Part shown: positions 1 through 7,641 of the stretch, piece after piece
Layout of the letters: each line of letters begins with the position of its first letter
Numbering within the stretch: position 1 is the stretch's first letter
Source: CAJAQL01 sp964442965
GTDB taxonomy: Bacteria; Patescibacteriota; Minisyncoccia; UBA6257; 2-01-FULL-56-20
Reading direction: 5' to 3'
Assembly: GCA_964442965.1 (NCBI GenBank)
Contig: CAYUBE010000001.1
Coordinates: 4,759 to 68,758, forward strand
Length of the DNA: 64,000 nucleotides
Notes under the pieces: model-generated
Database searches by the model: none
The model's input: only the letters and a program-made list of their open reading frames with translations
Told to the model about the DNA's origin: nothing
Program-made: the position numbers and the translations under genes

Positions 1-831
1 GGACCCGCGGGACTCGGTAAGACGACGCTTGCTTATCTTGTTGCACGTGAGCTCGGTGGCATGATCAAAACGACGTCGGGACCCGCTCTCGAAAAGTCAG
101 GTGATCTTGCGGCGGTGCTTACGAATCTAACGCCCGGCGAAATTTTATTTATCGATGAAGCGCATCGCATCAATCCGATGATCGAGGAGGTACTCTATCC
201 AGCGATGGAGGCACGGAAACTTCATCTCGTCGTCGGCAAGGGACCGTCCGCACGAACGCTCAGCTTGGATCTCCCGCCGTTTACCTTGATCGCGGCAACC
301 ACCCGCGAGAACTTATTATCTCAACCATTACGTTCCCGTTTCGGTGCGACCTTGCGTTTGAATTATTATGATGCCGCCGACATCACGAAAATCATCAATC
401 GTTCCGCAAAGATATTGAATGTTACGGTATCGCCCGAGGCGATTGCTATTCTCTCGCGGGCATCGCGCGGCACGCCGCGTATTGCGAATCGGCTTTTGCG
501 CCGCGCGCGTGATTTCGCCGAAGTGAACAGTAAAGATATCATTGATGAAGCGGCGGTGCGCAGCACACTTGAAATGCTCGAAATCGATGAAATGGGGCTT
601 GAGCCGCAGGATCGGCGGCTGCTCCTTACCATTATCGAAAAATTCAACGGCGGGCCGGTCGGCATCAACACGCTCGCGGCAGCACTTTCCGAAGACCGCG
701 GCGCGATAGAGGATATCTACGAGCCGTACCTCATGATGCTTGGTTTTTTGCAACGCTCATCCTCCGGTCGCATCGTCCTTCCGGCGGCATATCGGCATCT
801 GAAGATAAAAGGGAGAGACGAACTGCTGTAA
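1..831 (+). CDS. ruvB: Holliday junction branch migration helicase RuvB, 5'-truncated by window edge
   Basis: RuvB is the hexameric AAA+ motor that drives branch migration of Holliday junctions with RuvA. The reading frame is open from base 1, where the Walker A motif GPAGLGKTT is encoded, followed by Walker B (FIDEAHR) and sensor 1 (AATTR). The C-terminal part (EDRGAIEDIYEPYLM, then a winged-helix tail ending in RHL) matches the family closely. About 276 codons are visible and roughly the first 50-60 residues are missing. The internal ATG at position 61 is not the true start. No neighbouring ruvA or ruvC is seen. Confidence 0.96.
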   Translation, partial: GPAGLGKTTLAYLVARELGGMIKTTSGPALEKSGDLAAVLTNLTPGEILFIDEAHRINPMIEEVLYPAMEARKLHLVVGKGPSARTLSLDLPPFTLIAATTRENLLSQPLRSRFGATLRLNYYDAADITKIINRSAKILNVTVSPEAIAILSRASRGTPRIANRLLRRARDFAEVNSKDIIDEAAVRSTLEMLEIDEMGLEPQDRRLLLTIIEKFNGGPVGINTLAAALSEDRGAIEDIYEPYLMMLGFLQRSSSGRIVLPAAYRHLKIKGRDELL

Positions 832-964
832 ATAATTTCATTATTTCGAATCTTATTATTTTCAGCAACAATCAAGGCCGTTTTTATCGAGCTAAGACCG
901 ACTCCCATCGGGGTTTCGGGGTTGTTTTTTTGTTTGGTTTCGGGGGCTTTTATCTGCGCTCGCG

Positions 965-973
965 TGTTATAAT
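965..973 (+). promoter_or_regulatory. Extended -10 promoter of the SDR gene
   Basis: TGTTATAAT ends 6 nt before the ATG at 980, so transcription should begin at or next to the start codon (leaderless mRNA). No Shine-Dalgarno sequence is present. Confidence 0.6.
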
Positions 974-979
974 TAACCC

Positions 980-1729
980 ATGAAAACAAAGCGATTTCAA
1001 AATAAAACGGTTATCGTGACGGGTGGAAGCCGGGGGATAGGGAGGGCTATCGCTGTTGAATTTGGTAAAGAAGGCGCTAATGTCGTCGTTAACTTTTTTA
1101 AGGAGAAAGAAAAAGCGGAAGAAGTTGCAAAGCAGATCGAATCGTTGGGTGGTCATACTTTAATTTATCAAGCTGACGTTTCGGCGGAAGATCAGGTAGA
1201 AAAAATGGTTACGGCAACAGTGGAGAGATTCGGTAGAGTAGATGTTCTTATTAATAATGCAGGGATAGTCACTGACAAGCCGTTTTCCGAAAAAACGGTC
1301 AAAGATTGGCAGGAGGTGATTGCTGTAGATCTTATCGGACCGTTCATTTGTGCCAAGGCGGTCATTCCCATCATGCAAAAACAGAAGTGGGGCAGGATTA
1401 TCAATATTTCCTCCACAAACGGCGTCGATACCACTTCGCCTGAATCGATCGATTACGATGCCGCAAAAGCCGGCCTTATTAGTATGACGAGGAATTTGGC
1501 GGAAGCACTCGCTCCCGATATTCTTGTAAATTCCATTGCGCCGGGATGGGTTGATACGGACATGAATGCATTGCTTTCTCCTGAATTTGTCGCCGAAGAA
1601 ACGGCACGCATTGCTCGAAAGAAGTTTGCTACTCCACAAGAGATTGCCCGTCCCGTGCTCTTTTTTGCTTCCGAAGATGCGAATAATATAACAGGACAAA
1701 CGTTGAAAGTTGACGGAGGATATCAATAA
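980..1729 (+). CDS. SDR-family oxidoreductase (FabG-like)
   Basis: This 249-residue protein is a classical short-chain dehydrogenase/reductase using NAD(P)H on an unknown carbonyl or alcohol. The cofactor motif TGGSRGIG lies at residues 14-21, NNAG near 90, and the catalytic Ser, Tyr (about 158) and Lys (about 162) follow in NISS and YDAAK. The C-terminus has the usual GQTLKVDGG. It resembles 3-oxoacyl-ACP reductase FabG, but no fatty-acid genes are nearby, so the substrate is open. It is monocistronic, with its own leaderless-type promoter. Confidence 0.9.
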   Translation: MKTKRFQNKTVIVTGGSRGIGRAIAVEFGKEGANVVVNFFKEKEKAEEVAKQIESLGGHTLIYQADVSAEDQVEKMVTATVERFGRVDVLINNAGIVTDKPFSEKTVKDWQEVIAVDLIGPFICAKAVIPIMQKQKWGRIINISSTNGVDTTSPESIDYDAAKAGLISMTRNLAEALAPDILVNSIAPGWVDTDMNALLSPEFVAEETARIARKKFATPQEIARPVLFFASEDANNITGQTLKVDGGYQ

Positions 1730-1801
1730 ACAGATTCCTATCGGGGTTCTAACTTCGTCCTATAACCACATGGCAATCATTAAAACTTTATTAAATCAGA
1801 T

Positions 1802-1829
1802 TTGACTTTAATTTGCGATAATATATCAT
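1802..1829 (+). promoter_or_regulatory. Sigma-70-type promoter in front of a candidate small RNA
   Basis: TTGACT (1802-1807), a 16-bp spacer and TATCAT (1824-1829). Nothing longer than a 7-codon reading frame follows before the hairpin terminator at 1885. Confidence 0.5.
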
Positions 1830-1835
1830 AACTTT

Positions 1836-1910
1836 GAAGGACGATATCCTGTAATCGCAGGATGAAAATCTCTGAACTGGCGTGAAATAGCCCCACACGG
1901 GGCTATTTTC
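1836..1910 (+). ncRNA. Candidate small structured RNA
   Basis: The stretch between the promoter at 1802-1829 and the terminator at 1885-1908 would give an RNA of about 75 nt. It holds a hairpin ATCCTG/CAGGAT (1846-1851 with 1858-1863) and then the terminator hairpin. A 7-codon frame encoding MKISELA starts at 1862. I do not recognise the RNA family. A short leader peptide or an orphaned leader are alternatives. Confidence 0.35.
1885..1910 (+). terminator. Rho-independent terminator-like hairpin
   Basis: A perfect 10-bp stem (AAATAGCCCC with GGGGCTATTT) and a 4-nt loop, followed by TCATTTT. It could end the candidate small RNA. Confidence 0.7.
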
Positions 1911-1926
1911 ATTTTAGATTTTTTAC

Positions 1927-1996
1927 CTTTAGGAGCGAGCAGAAAGATGAACAAATAATCATTTTGCCCATCTTTTGCGAGCGCCCTAAAGGAAGA
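1927..1996 (-). repeat. Palindromic repeat family A, copy 1
   Basis: Imperfect inverted repeat. Read on the minus strand it has outer arms CCTTTAGGGCG and CTCCTAAAGG, a conserved internal loop CTCGCA opposite TCTGCTC, and an inner stem AAGATG/CATCTT. Copies 2 and 3 lie at 14168-14239 and 14248-14324. Confidence 0.6.
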
Positions 1997-2013
1997 ATTC
2001 CTTTTAGAAATTT

Positions 2014-3723
2014 TTAATGATAGCTTTGGTATGTTGATGGAGCCCGCGTAAAATGGGCCCTTCGTCTAACGGTAGGATATCGTCCTTGCCAGTTCGAAGA
2101 TGCGGGTTCAACTCCCGTAGGGTCCACCGAAGGGGTATTCGTGTCCACGAATTCCTCAAAAAGCATTGCAGCAGTTGGTATATCGGCGGTTCGATAGCCA
2201 TTTTCCGTGCTGTATGCCAATTTTCGCTCGAAGATGAAGAAGAAGATGCGGTGTTGCTCGGCGACATCGAGCTTTTGCCACGCAATGTCGGGCTTTTTGA
2301 GTAACCCCACCGCTTTGCCGAGGGCGGTTCGATAAGGCACTGACAGGTCGATGCCAGCGATTGATTCACTGCGGATTTCTTCGAGTTCTGCGGAGGTTTT
2401 TTCCATCTGCTTTTCATATGCGGATCGTGCTGATTCGGATTTTGCCTTCGCACCGGCGAGCGCGAGCTCCTCGAGGGTCTCACCTAATGCCTTTGCCTTT
2501 CGGTTCATCGCGGCCTGCTGTTTTTCGACGTCGCTCACTTCTTCCTTCCACACTGCATCGAAGACGGCGCTGATGAGCTTTTCCGTCTCTGGTTTCAGGC
2601 GGCTCCGACGAAGAAGTTGCTTGAATGGCTTTTCGACTTCATCTTTGCCGATCGACTTGCCGCGGTACTCGCACGATTCGTTGCGGCAGGCATATTTGTA
2701 ATATGCGTAGCGACCGTGGCGTCCTTTCGATTTGCCCGACGTCACGTGGCCGCCGCAAGCCGGGCAGCATATCAGCCCTCGGAGCGGGAAGTCGGGATTG
2801 AGGTCTTTGCGGATTTGTTTTTCAGATGCAGGTTTGTCGAGGCGTTGCCTGTTGAGCTCATACGTCTCGCGGGAAATGATGCCTTCGTGATGGCCCGGTC
2901 TTCGGGAAACACCCCATGGAAGGTATTCGATGTCGCCGCAGTAGAAACAGCTTTGCGCCATCGCCTTGAAGTCATCGACATAGCGTGCTGCTGATTTCCT
3001 TTTCCAAACTCCTCGGTCGATGAGAAATTGGCAGGCATCGATGGGCCGGAGCAGGTTGCCGGTCGAAAATGCTTCTAGTGCTTCCGCAAGAATGCGAGCG
3101 CCCTTGTTCGGCTTCGATATTTTTCCATGCACCGGGTCTTTGACCATTTCATATCCTCTGAGAGCAGTGAATGGCCAGTAGCCCTTTTCGAGTCGAGCCA
3201 TTTGCTTTTGGATCACTTGCCTCCTGTTTTCGAGGCGCTCCATCTCGCCGTGTGCAGCCATGACGATCTCCGCAAAATTGCCGGTGGGCGAATCCTCGAA
3301 GCTGAAGTTGAGGCAGTGCAACATCACGTCGCGGGCTTTGAATGCCGCGCGGAGTTTGATGTGGAATTCTACCGAGCGCGCGAAACGCTTGAGGTCGTCG
3401 AAGACGACGACGAATTTTTTGTGGGGATGCGCGTCTATGTAGCCGAGCAATTCCCGCATAGCGGGTCGCATCATGAAGTCGCCGCCGCCGGTGAAGCTGT
3501 CTGCAAATGTTGCCGTGGCCGGAACGTTGATGGTCTGCAGGTAATTCCTGCAACGCGTATCCTGACCTTCTAGGCCGTGGCCTTCGGTCTCCTGTCGCTT
3601 GCTCGACACGCGCCGGTAGATCAGCCCCTCCCTGCCTTCGTAGGAAGGGGCTTCGTGCGGTTCGAGCAGATCAGCGACGGTCTTGCTTATGCCTTTCGAC
3701 TTGTTTGCGGAGTTTTTTGGCAT
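2014..3723 (-). CDS. Large serine recombinase (site-specific integrase)
   Basis: This 569-residue enzyme should cut and rejoin att sites through a phosphoserine link. The N-terminal resolvase domain has the catalytic Ser40 in IYRRVSSKRQ and the conserved DDLKRFAR helix. A recombinase domain follows, then a zinc ribbon (CCPACGG with CRNESC, about residues 310-345) and a coiled-coil segment (about 400-465). The last 37 or so residues are read antisense through the tRNA-like gene (VDPTGVEPA), so the present C-terminus was probably formed at integration. The start overlaps the end of the 59-residue gene at 3671-3850. Confidence 0.93.
   Translation of the reverse strand: MPKNSANKSKGISKTVADLLEPHEAPSYEGREGLIYRRVSSKRQETEGHGLEGQDTRCRNYLQTINVPATATFADSFTGGGDFMMRPAMRELLGYIDAHPHKKFVVVFDDLKRFARSVEFHIKLRAAFKARDVMLHCLNFSFEDSPTGNFAEIVMAAHGEMERLENRRQVIQKQMARLEKGYWPFTALRGYEMVKDPVHGKISKPNKGARILAEALEAFSTGNLLRPIDACQFLIDRGVWKRKSAARYVDDFKAMAQSCFYCGDIEYLPWGVSRRPGHHEGIISRETYELNRQRLDKPASEKQIRKDLNPDFPLRGLICCPACGGHVTSGKSKGRHGRYAYYKYACRNESCEYRGKSIGKDEVEKPFKQLLRRSRLKPETEKLISAVFDAVWKEEVSDVEKQQAAMNRKAKALGETLEELALAGAKAKSESARSAYEKQMEKTSAELEEIRSESIAGIDLSVPYRTALGKAVGLLKKPDIAWQKLDVAEQHRIFFFIFERKLAYSTENGYRTADIPTAAMLFEEFVDTNTPSVDPTGVEPASSNWQGRYPTVRRRAHFTRAPSTYQSYH
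2055..2126 (+). tRNA. tRNA-like gene with defective anticodon arm (attachment-site candidate)
   Basis: The acceptor stem (GGGCCCT with AGGGTCC, one G-T pair), a D arm of tRNA-Glu type (GTCTAACGGTAGGAT) and a good T arm (GCGGG TTCAACT CCCGT) define a 72-nt tRNA; a partial CC follows the discriminator A. The anticodon loop reads CTTGCCA, which suggests Gly(GCC), but the 3' side (GTTCGA) does not pair with TCGTCC. The body resembles tRNA-Glu more than tRNA-Gly, and a normal tRNA-Gly(GCC) exists at 22350-22424. It is probably a tRNA altered by integration of the adjacent element, or a non-functional remnant. Confidence 0.5.
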
Positions 3724-3850
3724 TGTATTTAAGTTCGACCCTGATGATGTTGCGGCAAAACGCTTCGAGGTATTGCAGGCGTTGTTTCACCTGCTCGTCG
3801 GAGCTCGCGTTGTCGCCGAGTATCTTGCGATACTCTTCGATTGAGATCAT
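3671..3850 (-). CDS. Small conserved-looking protein preceding the recombinase
   Basis: A 59-residue reading frame that starts MISIEEYRKILGDNASSDEQ and contains LQYLEAFCRNIIRVEL. Its 3' end overlaps the recombinase start by 53 bp in another frame, which suggests translational coupling. Composition is typical of a small helical DNA-associated protein. Similar short frames in front of serine recombinases are known to me from related genomes, but I cannot confirm the family here. Role unknown; a recombination directionality or accessory factor is conceivable. Confidence 0.6.
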   Translation of the reverse strand: MISIEEYRKILGDNASSDEQVKQRLQYLEAFCRNIIRVELKYNAKKLRKQVERHKQDRR

Positions 3851-3946
3851 GGGACATAGTGTTCGTGATGCTGCCCCAGATTTGTGATCTGATAGTGGTC
3901 ATCGGGTTAGTAATGGCCCCGGCGTTTTGGCCGATAGCCAGCGTGG

Positions 3947-4852
3947 TTACCTGTCGAACCGCCTGCGTCGCTTGATCTCAATCGATTGCGGCTTGCCGTC
4001 CGCCATGTGTGTGATTACATCGCCAAAGATGCGGCTGTCCTTAACGTATTGGTGGACGTCTCTCACGTGCGGATTTTCCGGCTGGGCGACCTTTGTGGTT
4101 TCGATTTCGCTGATGTTGTTGTCTTTGAGCTTCACGCGCACCTCTTTGTTGCCTTCGTGGTAGATGCTTTGGCGGAGCGTCATCTCTTTTCTGTTGATCA
4201 TGGACTGGGTTTCGACGTCCGGCACGTTCACGCCGACTTCTCTGAGTATCCTGCGAAGCGGGATAACGATCATGTCCATGGGTTCTTGGACGGGTCGCTG
4301 GAATTCCATTTCTGCCGGTGAGCTCAATCCCGCCTTGCCGTCTGGGAGTATTGCCACGTAGGGGTCGGCGTTGGAGAAGAGTGCCGCGAAGAGATAGAAC
4401 TCGAATTCGCCGTAGCGGTTTTCGTGCAGTGCGTCTTTCCGCATGATGCGCTCTTTGGCCTTCGCGATCTTGTCGAGTGACATGCCGAAGTCGCGGAGAT
4501 GTTTTATGATCCTGATCCACGCCACTTCGACCGCGCTGAACTTCCGCCATTCCTTGTCGTTCCTAATGCGATTCGCAAGCAGGCCATGCTCGTCCCAGAA
4601 GTTGATCTGCCGGTATGGGATTTTGGTCTCTGCGACAGTGAAGCGTTCCTCGTTGAACATTGCCCGGATGTCTTGGAGTTCGGGGCTGCTTTCGTATTCT
4701 GGGATGAAGTATTCGTCGGAAAGCACCGCGCCACTCATGATCGCGAAGTTGTCGTACATCCTTTTTCCCGGTTTCTGATTTTTTGGCGCATTCTCCGGGA
4801 ATGGCTGGGGGTGGTTGCGTTGGATTTTGAATTGGCCTCTTTTGGATGTCAT
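3947..4852 (-). CDS. MerR-like DNA-binding regulator of the element
   Basis: A 301-residue protein. Residues from FTVAETKIPYRQINFWDEHGL onward form a MerR-type helix-turn-helix with the usual wing (MSLDKIAKAKERI). The following about 160 residues have no recognised effector domain and end in a basic tail (IEIKRRRRFDR). The start at 4852 is chosen because a -10 box TATAGT ends 6 nt upstream. A longer frame to 5098 is open but contains unlikely sequence. An operator-like palindrome overlaps that -10 box, so the protein probably represses itself. Confidence 0.65.
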   Translation of the reverse strand: MTSKRGQFKIQRNHPQPFPENAPKNQKPGKRMYDNFAIMSGAVLSDEYFIPEYESSPELQDIRAMFNEERFTVAETKIPYRQINFWDEHGLLANRIRNDKEWRKFSAVEVAWIRIIKHLRDFGMSLDKIAKAKERIMRKDALHENRYGEFEFYLFAALFSNADPYVAILPDGKAGLSSPAEMEFQRPVQEPMDMIVIPLRRILREVGVNVPDVETQSMINRKEMTLRQSIYHEGNKEVRVKLKDNNISEIETTKVAQPENPHVRDVHQYVKDSRIFGDVITHMADGKPQSIEIKRRRRFDR

Positions 4853-4858
4853 ATCCAA

Positions 4859-4886
4859 ACTATACATCGCTGTATATTTTATGCAA
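4859..4886 (-). promoter_or_regulatory. Promoter and operator-like palindrome of the MerR-like gene
   Basis: On the minus strand, TTGCAT (4881-4886), a 16-bp spacer and TATAGT (4859-4864), 6 nt before the ATG at 4852. The palindrome TATACA-TCGC-TGTATA at 4861-4876 overlaps the -10 box, as expected for autorepression. Confidence 0.55.
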
Positions 4887-5016
4887 GTGCTGTGGATGGC
4901 TCGCGAAATATGGGCTTTAGCGCTCCCTCGCGATTGGGGTGGGTTATTGGGGGCCAAAGCCCCAACGTGGGGCAAACAGGGCGGAAAGAATGGCGACGGG
5001 CGTTCGCTCGGCTCGT

Positions 5017-5511
5017 TCAGCTGAGCGATACGCCCCACGGAAGCCAGTAGCATCGGCATCCGCGTCGGCCGTGCTGTTTCTTTTTGGCATTGAGACACGC
5101 GGAAAATGGCGGCAAGTTTTCGTTGATCTTCGCCTCGTTGATGTTCACGATCATGCCGTCATGCTTGCGGCATTCGGCGCATACGTCTCCGTTCGGCGCG
5201 TTGCAGCATTTGAATGTTTTCACGACGCCGGTTTCTCGCCATGCCTTGAGGTTGTGATGTCCGATCTGATCGAGCTCCTCTTGCATGACGGTAATCTCTT
5301 TGTCTTCTTGTTCTTCGCCGTATGCGATCCAGTCCGCGGCAATCTGGTCAGCTCCGGCTTTCGTCACGACGACACGCGCTCGATCTCGTGGTCGCGTGCG
5401 AATGTACATGAATACACCGCAGTGCGGACACTTCGTTTTGCTGCCCGGGATTTTCGCGAGGGCTTGATCGCAGGAGGGACACTTTGCTTTTCGTTGATCC
5501 CGTTCATCCAT
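5017..5511 (-). CDS. Zinc-ribbon protein with phage head-morphogenesis-like C-terminus
   Basis: A 164-residue protein. An N-terminal zinc ribbon (CPSC at about 11-14, CPHC at about 28-31) is followed by a linker and a Cys-rich C-terminal part with CAECRKHDGMIV, LPPF and GCRCYW. The order C-x2-C, D-G, P-P, C-x-C is the pattern seen at the C-terminus of Mu gpF/SPP1 gp7 minor head proteins. No portal or capsid gene is visible beside it, so this may be a relic or an element-specific use of the fold. Function not established. Confidence 0.55.
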   Translation of the reverse strand: MDERDQRKAKCPSCDQALAKIPGSKTKCPHCGVFMYIRTRPRDRARVVVTKAGADQIAADWIAYGEEQEDKEITVMQEELDQIGHHNLKAWRETGVVKTFKCCNAPNGDVCAECRKHDGMIVNINEAKINENLPPFSACLNAKKKQHGRRGCRCYWLPWGVSLS

Positions 5512-5532
5512 GAGCGCGAGATAGCATGGACG

Positions 5533-6480
5533 CTAATTGCCGTAATGTGGGATGTCTGGGTATTGCGACGCGTTCTGTGATTCGATGGTGTTTTCCGCTT
5601 GCCGAACGTCGTTCGGAATGACAAGGCAGCCGATGGATCGACCGGCCGCATCTGATTGGGTTTGGTTCTCTTGTTCCCGGAGGAAGGCGCACATGTGGAC
5701 GTCGTTCTGCACTGTCGAGAGGCCATCCCAGTTGATCTTGCTGTCCAGCTCGCGATCCATTTCGTAGTAAATCATCTGGCTTGTGGTCGTGTTACCGTAT
5801 TGGTCGGTGAGCTGACCGTCATATTCGACACCGACATCGTAATAGGTTGGGTCGATCTGGAATGCTTGCTGAAATATCTTCGTAGCCAGCTGCCCGCTTT
5901 CCGTGATGATGGCAGTGTCATCCCAAGCATCGCCCGCATTGATGGTGACTTTTACAAATTGCGCATCTGCTGGCCGGATGGTTTGTTCATATGAAGTATC
6001 GCTTGCGAACGTGATGCTGCCGAATGTCCATGATGGCGGTAATGCCGAGCTGATAACGTCCTGTAGTTTTTGCTGGCTAGTTTTTGGCAGAGCGTTGTTT
6101 GATTGCTGCGTTGGAGATCCGCTTGGCATCGCAGCGGAGAATGATGAAGCTCCTGAAACCGCAACACCGATCATAAAGACGATGAAGAATCCGAGGCCGT
6201 AGTAGAGCGTCACTTTCTTGCGGTCTGATAGGCGAAGCCATTTCGGTTTGATGAGCCCTGCGATGAGTACGAGTAGTCCGAGGATCGAGAGAAAGGCGAA
6301 AAATCCGTGCGGTTCCGCAGCCGTGGAGATGCCGAGAAGGATGAGTGAGACGATCCATGTGCCAGCGAAGATTTTTATAGCTTGCCAGCGAGATGTCAGC
6401 TTGACCCACGCCGGTTTGATGAGCCCAGCAACGAGGGCGATGAATGCTGCCCACGCGATGATTGAGAGAACGATTGTCAT
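5533..6480 (-). CDS. Membrane protein with four N-terminal helices and a C-terminal soluble domain
   Basis: A 315-residue protein whose first about 115 residues contain four hydrophobic segments arranged as two similar pairs, each pair followed by LIKPxW. The remaining about 190 residues form a polar domain (from about 145) that is rich in Asp, Gln and Thr and has no motif I recognise. The start overlaps the stop of the 59-residue frame upstream (ATGA), which implies coupled translation. Unknown function within the mobile element. Confidence 0.6.
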   Translation of the reverse strand: MTIVLSIIAWAAFIALVAGLIKPAWVKLTSRWQAIKIFAGTWIVSLILLGISTAAEPHGFFAFLSILGLLVLIAGLIKPKWLRLSDRKKVTLYYGLGFFIVFMIGVAVSGASSFSAAMPSGSPTQQSNNALPKTSQQKLQDVISSALPPSWTFGSITFASDTSYEQTIRPADAQFVKVTINAGDAWDDTAIITESGQLATKIFQQAFQIDPTYYDVGVEYDGQLTDQYGNTTTSQMIYYEMDRELDSKINWDGLSTVQNDVHMCAFLREQENQTQSDAAGRSIGCLVIPNDVRQAENTIESQNASQYPDIPHYGN

Positions 6481-6656
6481 GGTGATGTTTTGTGGTTGGT
6501 TGATATGAAAATGCTCCCCACGCGGAGGAGCTTGTTACCGACCAAAAAGCCCACCGCATGGTGAGAGCTTGCGCTCTCCATACCGTTTCCGGCATGGCCT
6601 TGGAAGACAGCCCATGTGATGGGTTCTTTGTCTTCCAAGGACTTTGCTTTTGCCAT
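6477..6656 (-). CDS. Small protein translationally coupled to the membrane protein
   Basis: A 59-residue reading frame starting MAKAKSLEDKEPITWAVFQG and ending TNHKTSP. Its TGA overlaps the ATG of the 5533-6480 gene. It has a short hydrophobic stretch (AVGFLVGNKLL) but no clear membrane helix. The coupling is the main reason to believe it is expressed. Unknown function. Confidence 0.4.
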   Translation of the reverse strand: MAKAKSLEDKEPITWAVFQGHAGNGMESASSHHAVGFLVGNKLLRVGSIFISTNHKTSP

Positions 6657-6794
6657 GCCGTCGCGTTGCCGCGAGGGTTTAGGCCCTTTTCAGTTGTGAT
6701 TAGATTTTAGCGCGATGGCGGCGGGAAGTCGAGATAAGAAAATGGCGACTGCTTACGGGCGAGTCGTCATTGATTTTCAGGGCGAAGGGTAGTG

Positions 6795-6989
6795 TTAGCT
6801 TGCCTGCGGCACTGTAGATTTCTCATCGGATGGCGGGAGAGCTAATTGCTCTTTGTAGATCGCGTCATAGGTCTTGCGGATTTTGCGCATCGCTTTAATC
6901 TTGGCGGAGGTCTTCGAGTCCTTCCCAAAGACGATGCGATAGGCCGCTTCGATGTCCGCTGACATGTCCTCGATTTTTTTATTGCTCAT
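6795..6989 (-). CDS. Small hypothetical protein of the element
   Basis: A 64-residue helical, charged protein (MSNKKIEDMSADIEAAYRIV). Its start lies inside the 3' end of the 6979-7641 gene (11-bp overlap), so the two are probably co-translated. No family recognised. Confidence 0.55.
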   Translation of the reverse strand: MSNKKIEDMSADIEAAYRIVFGKDSKTSAKIKAMRKIRKTYDAIYKEQLALPPSDEKSTVPQAS

Positions 6990-7641
6990 GGCGTGGTTGT
7001 TGCACGGCCGTCATTTCGCGCTGATAAGTCCCGTGATTGAGTGCGACTTTTTTAATGTTCGGCTGCGCGAGCATCCGCGTCTCCGAGATGGTGTCTGTCA
7101 TGATGACGGCTCGGGTGTGCTTTTTCTCTATCGTCTGCGTCTTGTCCATAATCTTGATCTGCGCTTCCGCGCAGAGCATCGCGGCATCCCATTTCATGAT
7201 TGTGTTGGCTGCTTCGATCTGGTCGTGGATTGTCGGACGGCCATCGCCTTTGGAAGTGCTTGTTGTTTCGGATGCTGCAATCGCCATGAGTTTTTTTGTG
7301 AGGAAGCGATGACGCTCACGCACTGCCGCCCATCGCGCATGGCGGTCTTCGGTTGAGAGTCGCGCAATGTTTTCGATGCGTACCTTGTGGATGAGCTTCG
7401 AGATGTAGTGCCAATCAAGCTGTCCCTGATAGACGGAATGGTAGCCGTAGCGATAGAGTTGGGTGCGGATTTCCTGCACTGAAGCGAGCGGGTTCTTCGC
7501 GAGCTCGTCGCGGATCACGTCTTTGAGCATGTCTTCGATTTCTGGTTTCTTGCGCATGTTCGTGGTTATTCGCGGTTTGAGAATTTTGAATTTGCGTCGG
7601 CGAATTTCACTGATGACCTGCTCGAGCTTCTCTTGGAACAT
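6979..7641 (-). CDS. Hypothetical protein, possibly DNA-binding, first gene of the element operon
   Basis: A 220-residue basic, largely helical protein. Residues about 30-90 (IEDMLKDVIRDELAKNPLAS followed by VQEIRTQLYRYGY) look like a helix-turn-helix region, and the middle part is rich in Arg and Ala. The layout recalls small terminase or element-specific regulators, but I see no diagnostic motif. It is the most upstream minus-strand gene of the element. An AAGGAGG sequence lies about 25 nt before the ATG, further than usual. Confidence 0.55.
   Translation of the reverse strand: MFQEKLEQVISEIRRRKFKILKPRITTNMRKKPEIEDMLKDVIRDELAKNPLASVQEIRTQLYRYGYHSVYQGQLDWHYISKLIHKVRIENIARLSTEDRHARWAAVRERHRFLTKKLMAIAASETTSTSKGDGRPTIHDQIEAANTIMKWDAAMLCAEAQIKIMDKTQTIEKKHTRAVIMTDTISETRMLAQPNIKKVALNHGTYQREMTAVQQPRHEQ

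Noticed and set aside
2053..2304. Plus-strand frame of 83 codons starting at the tRNA-like gene
   Set aside because: It reads through the tRNA-like sequence and opposite the recombinase.
4853..5098. Upstream extension of the MerR-like protein to 5098
   Set aside because: The extra 82 residues are low in protein character, and the promoter and operator lie inside this stretch.
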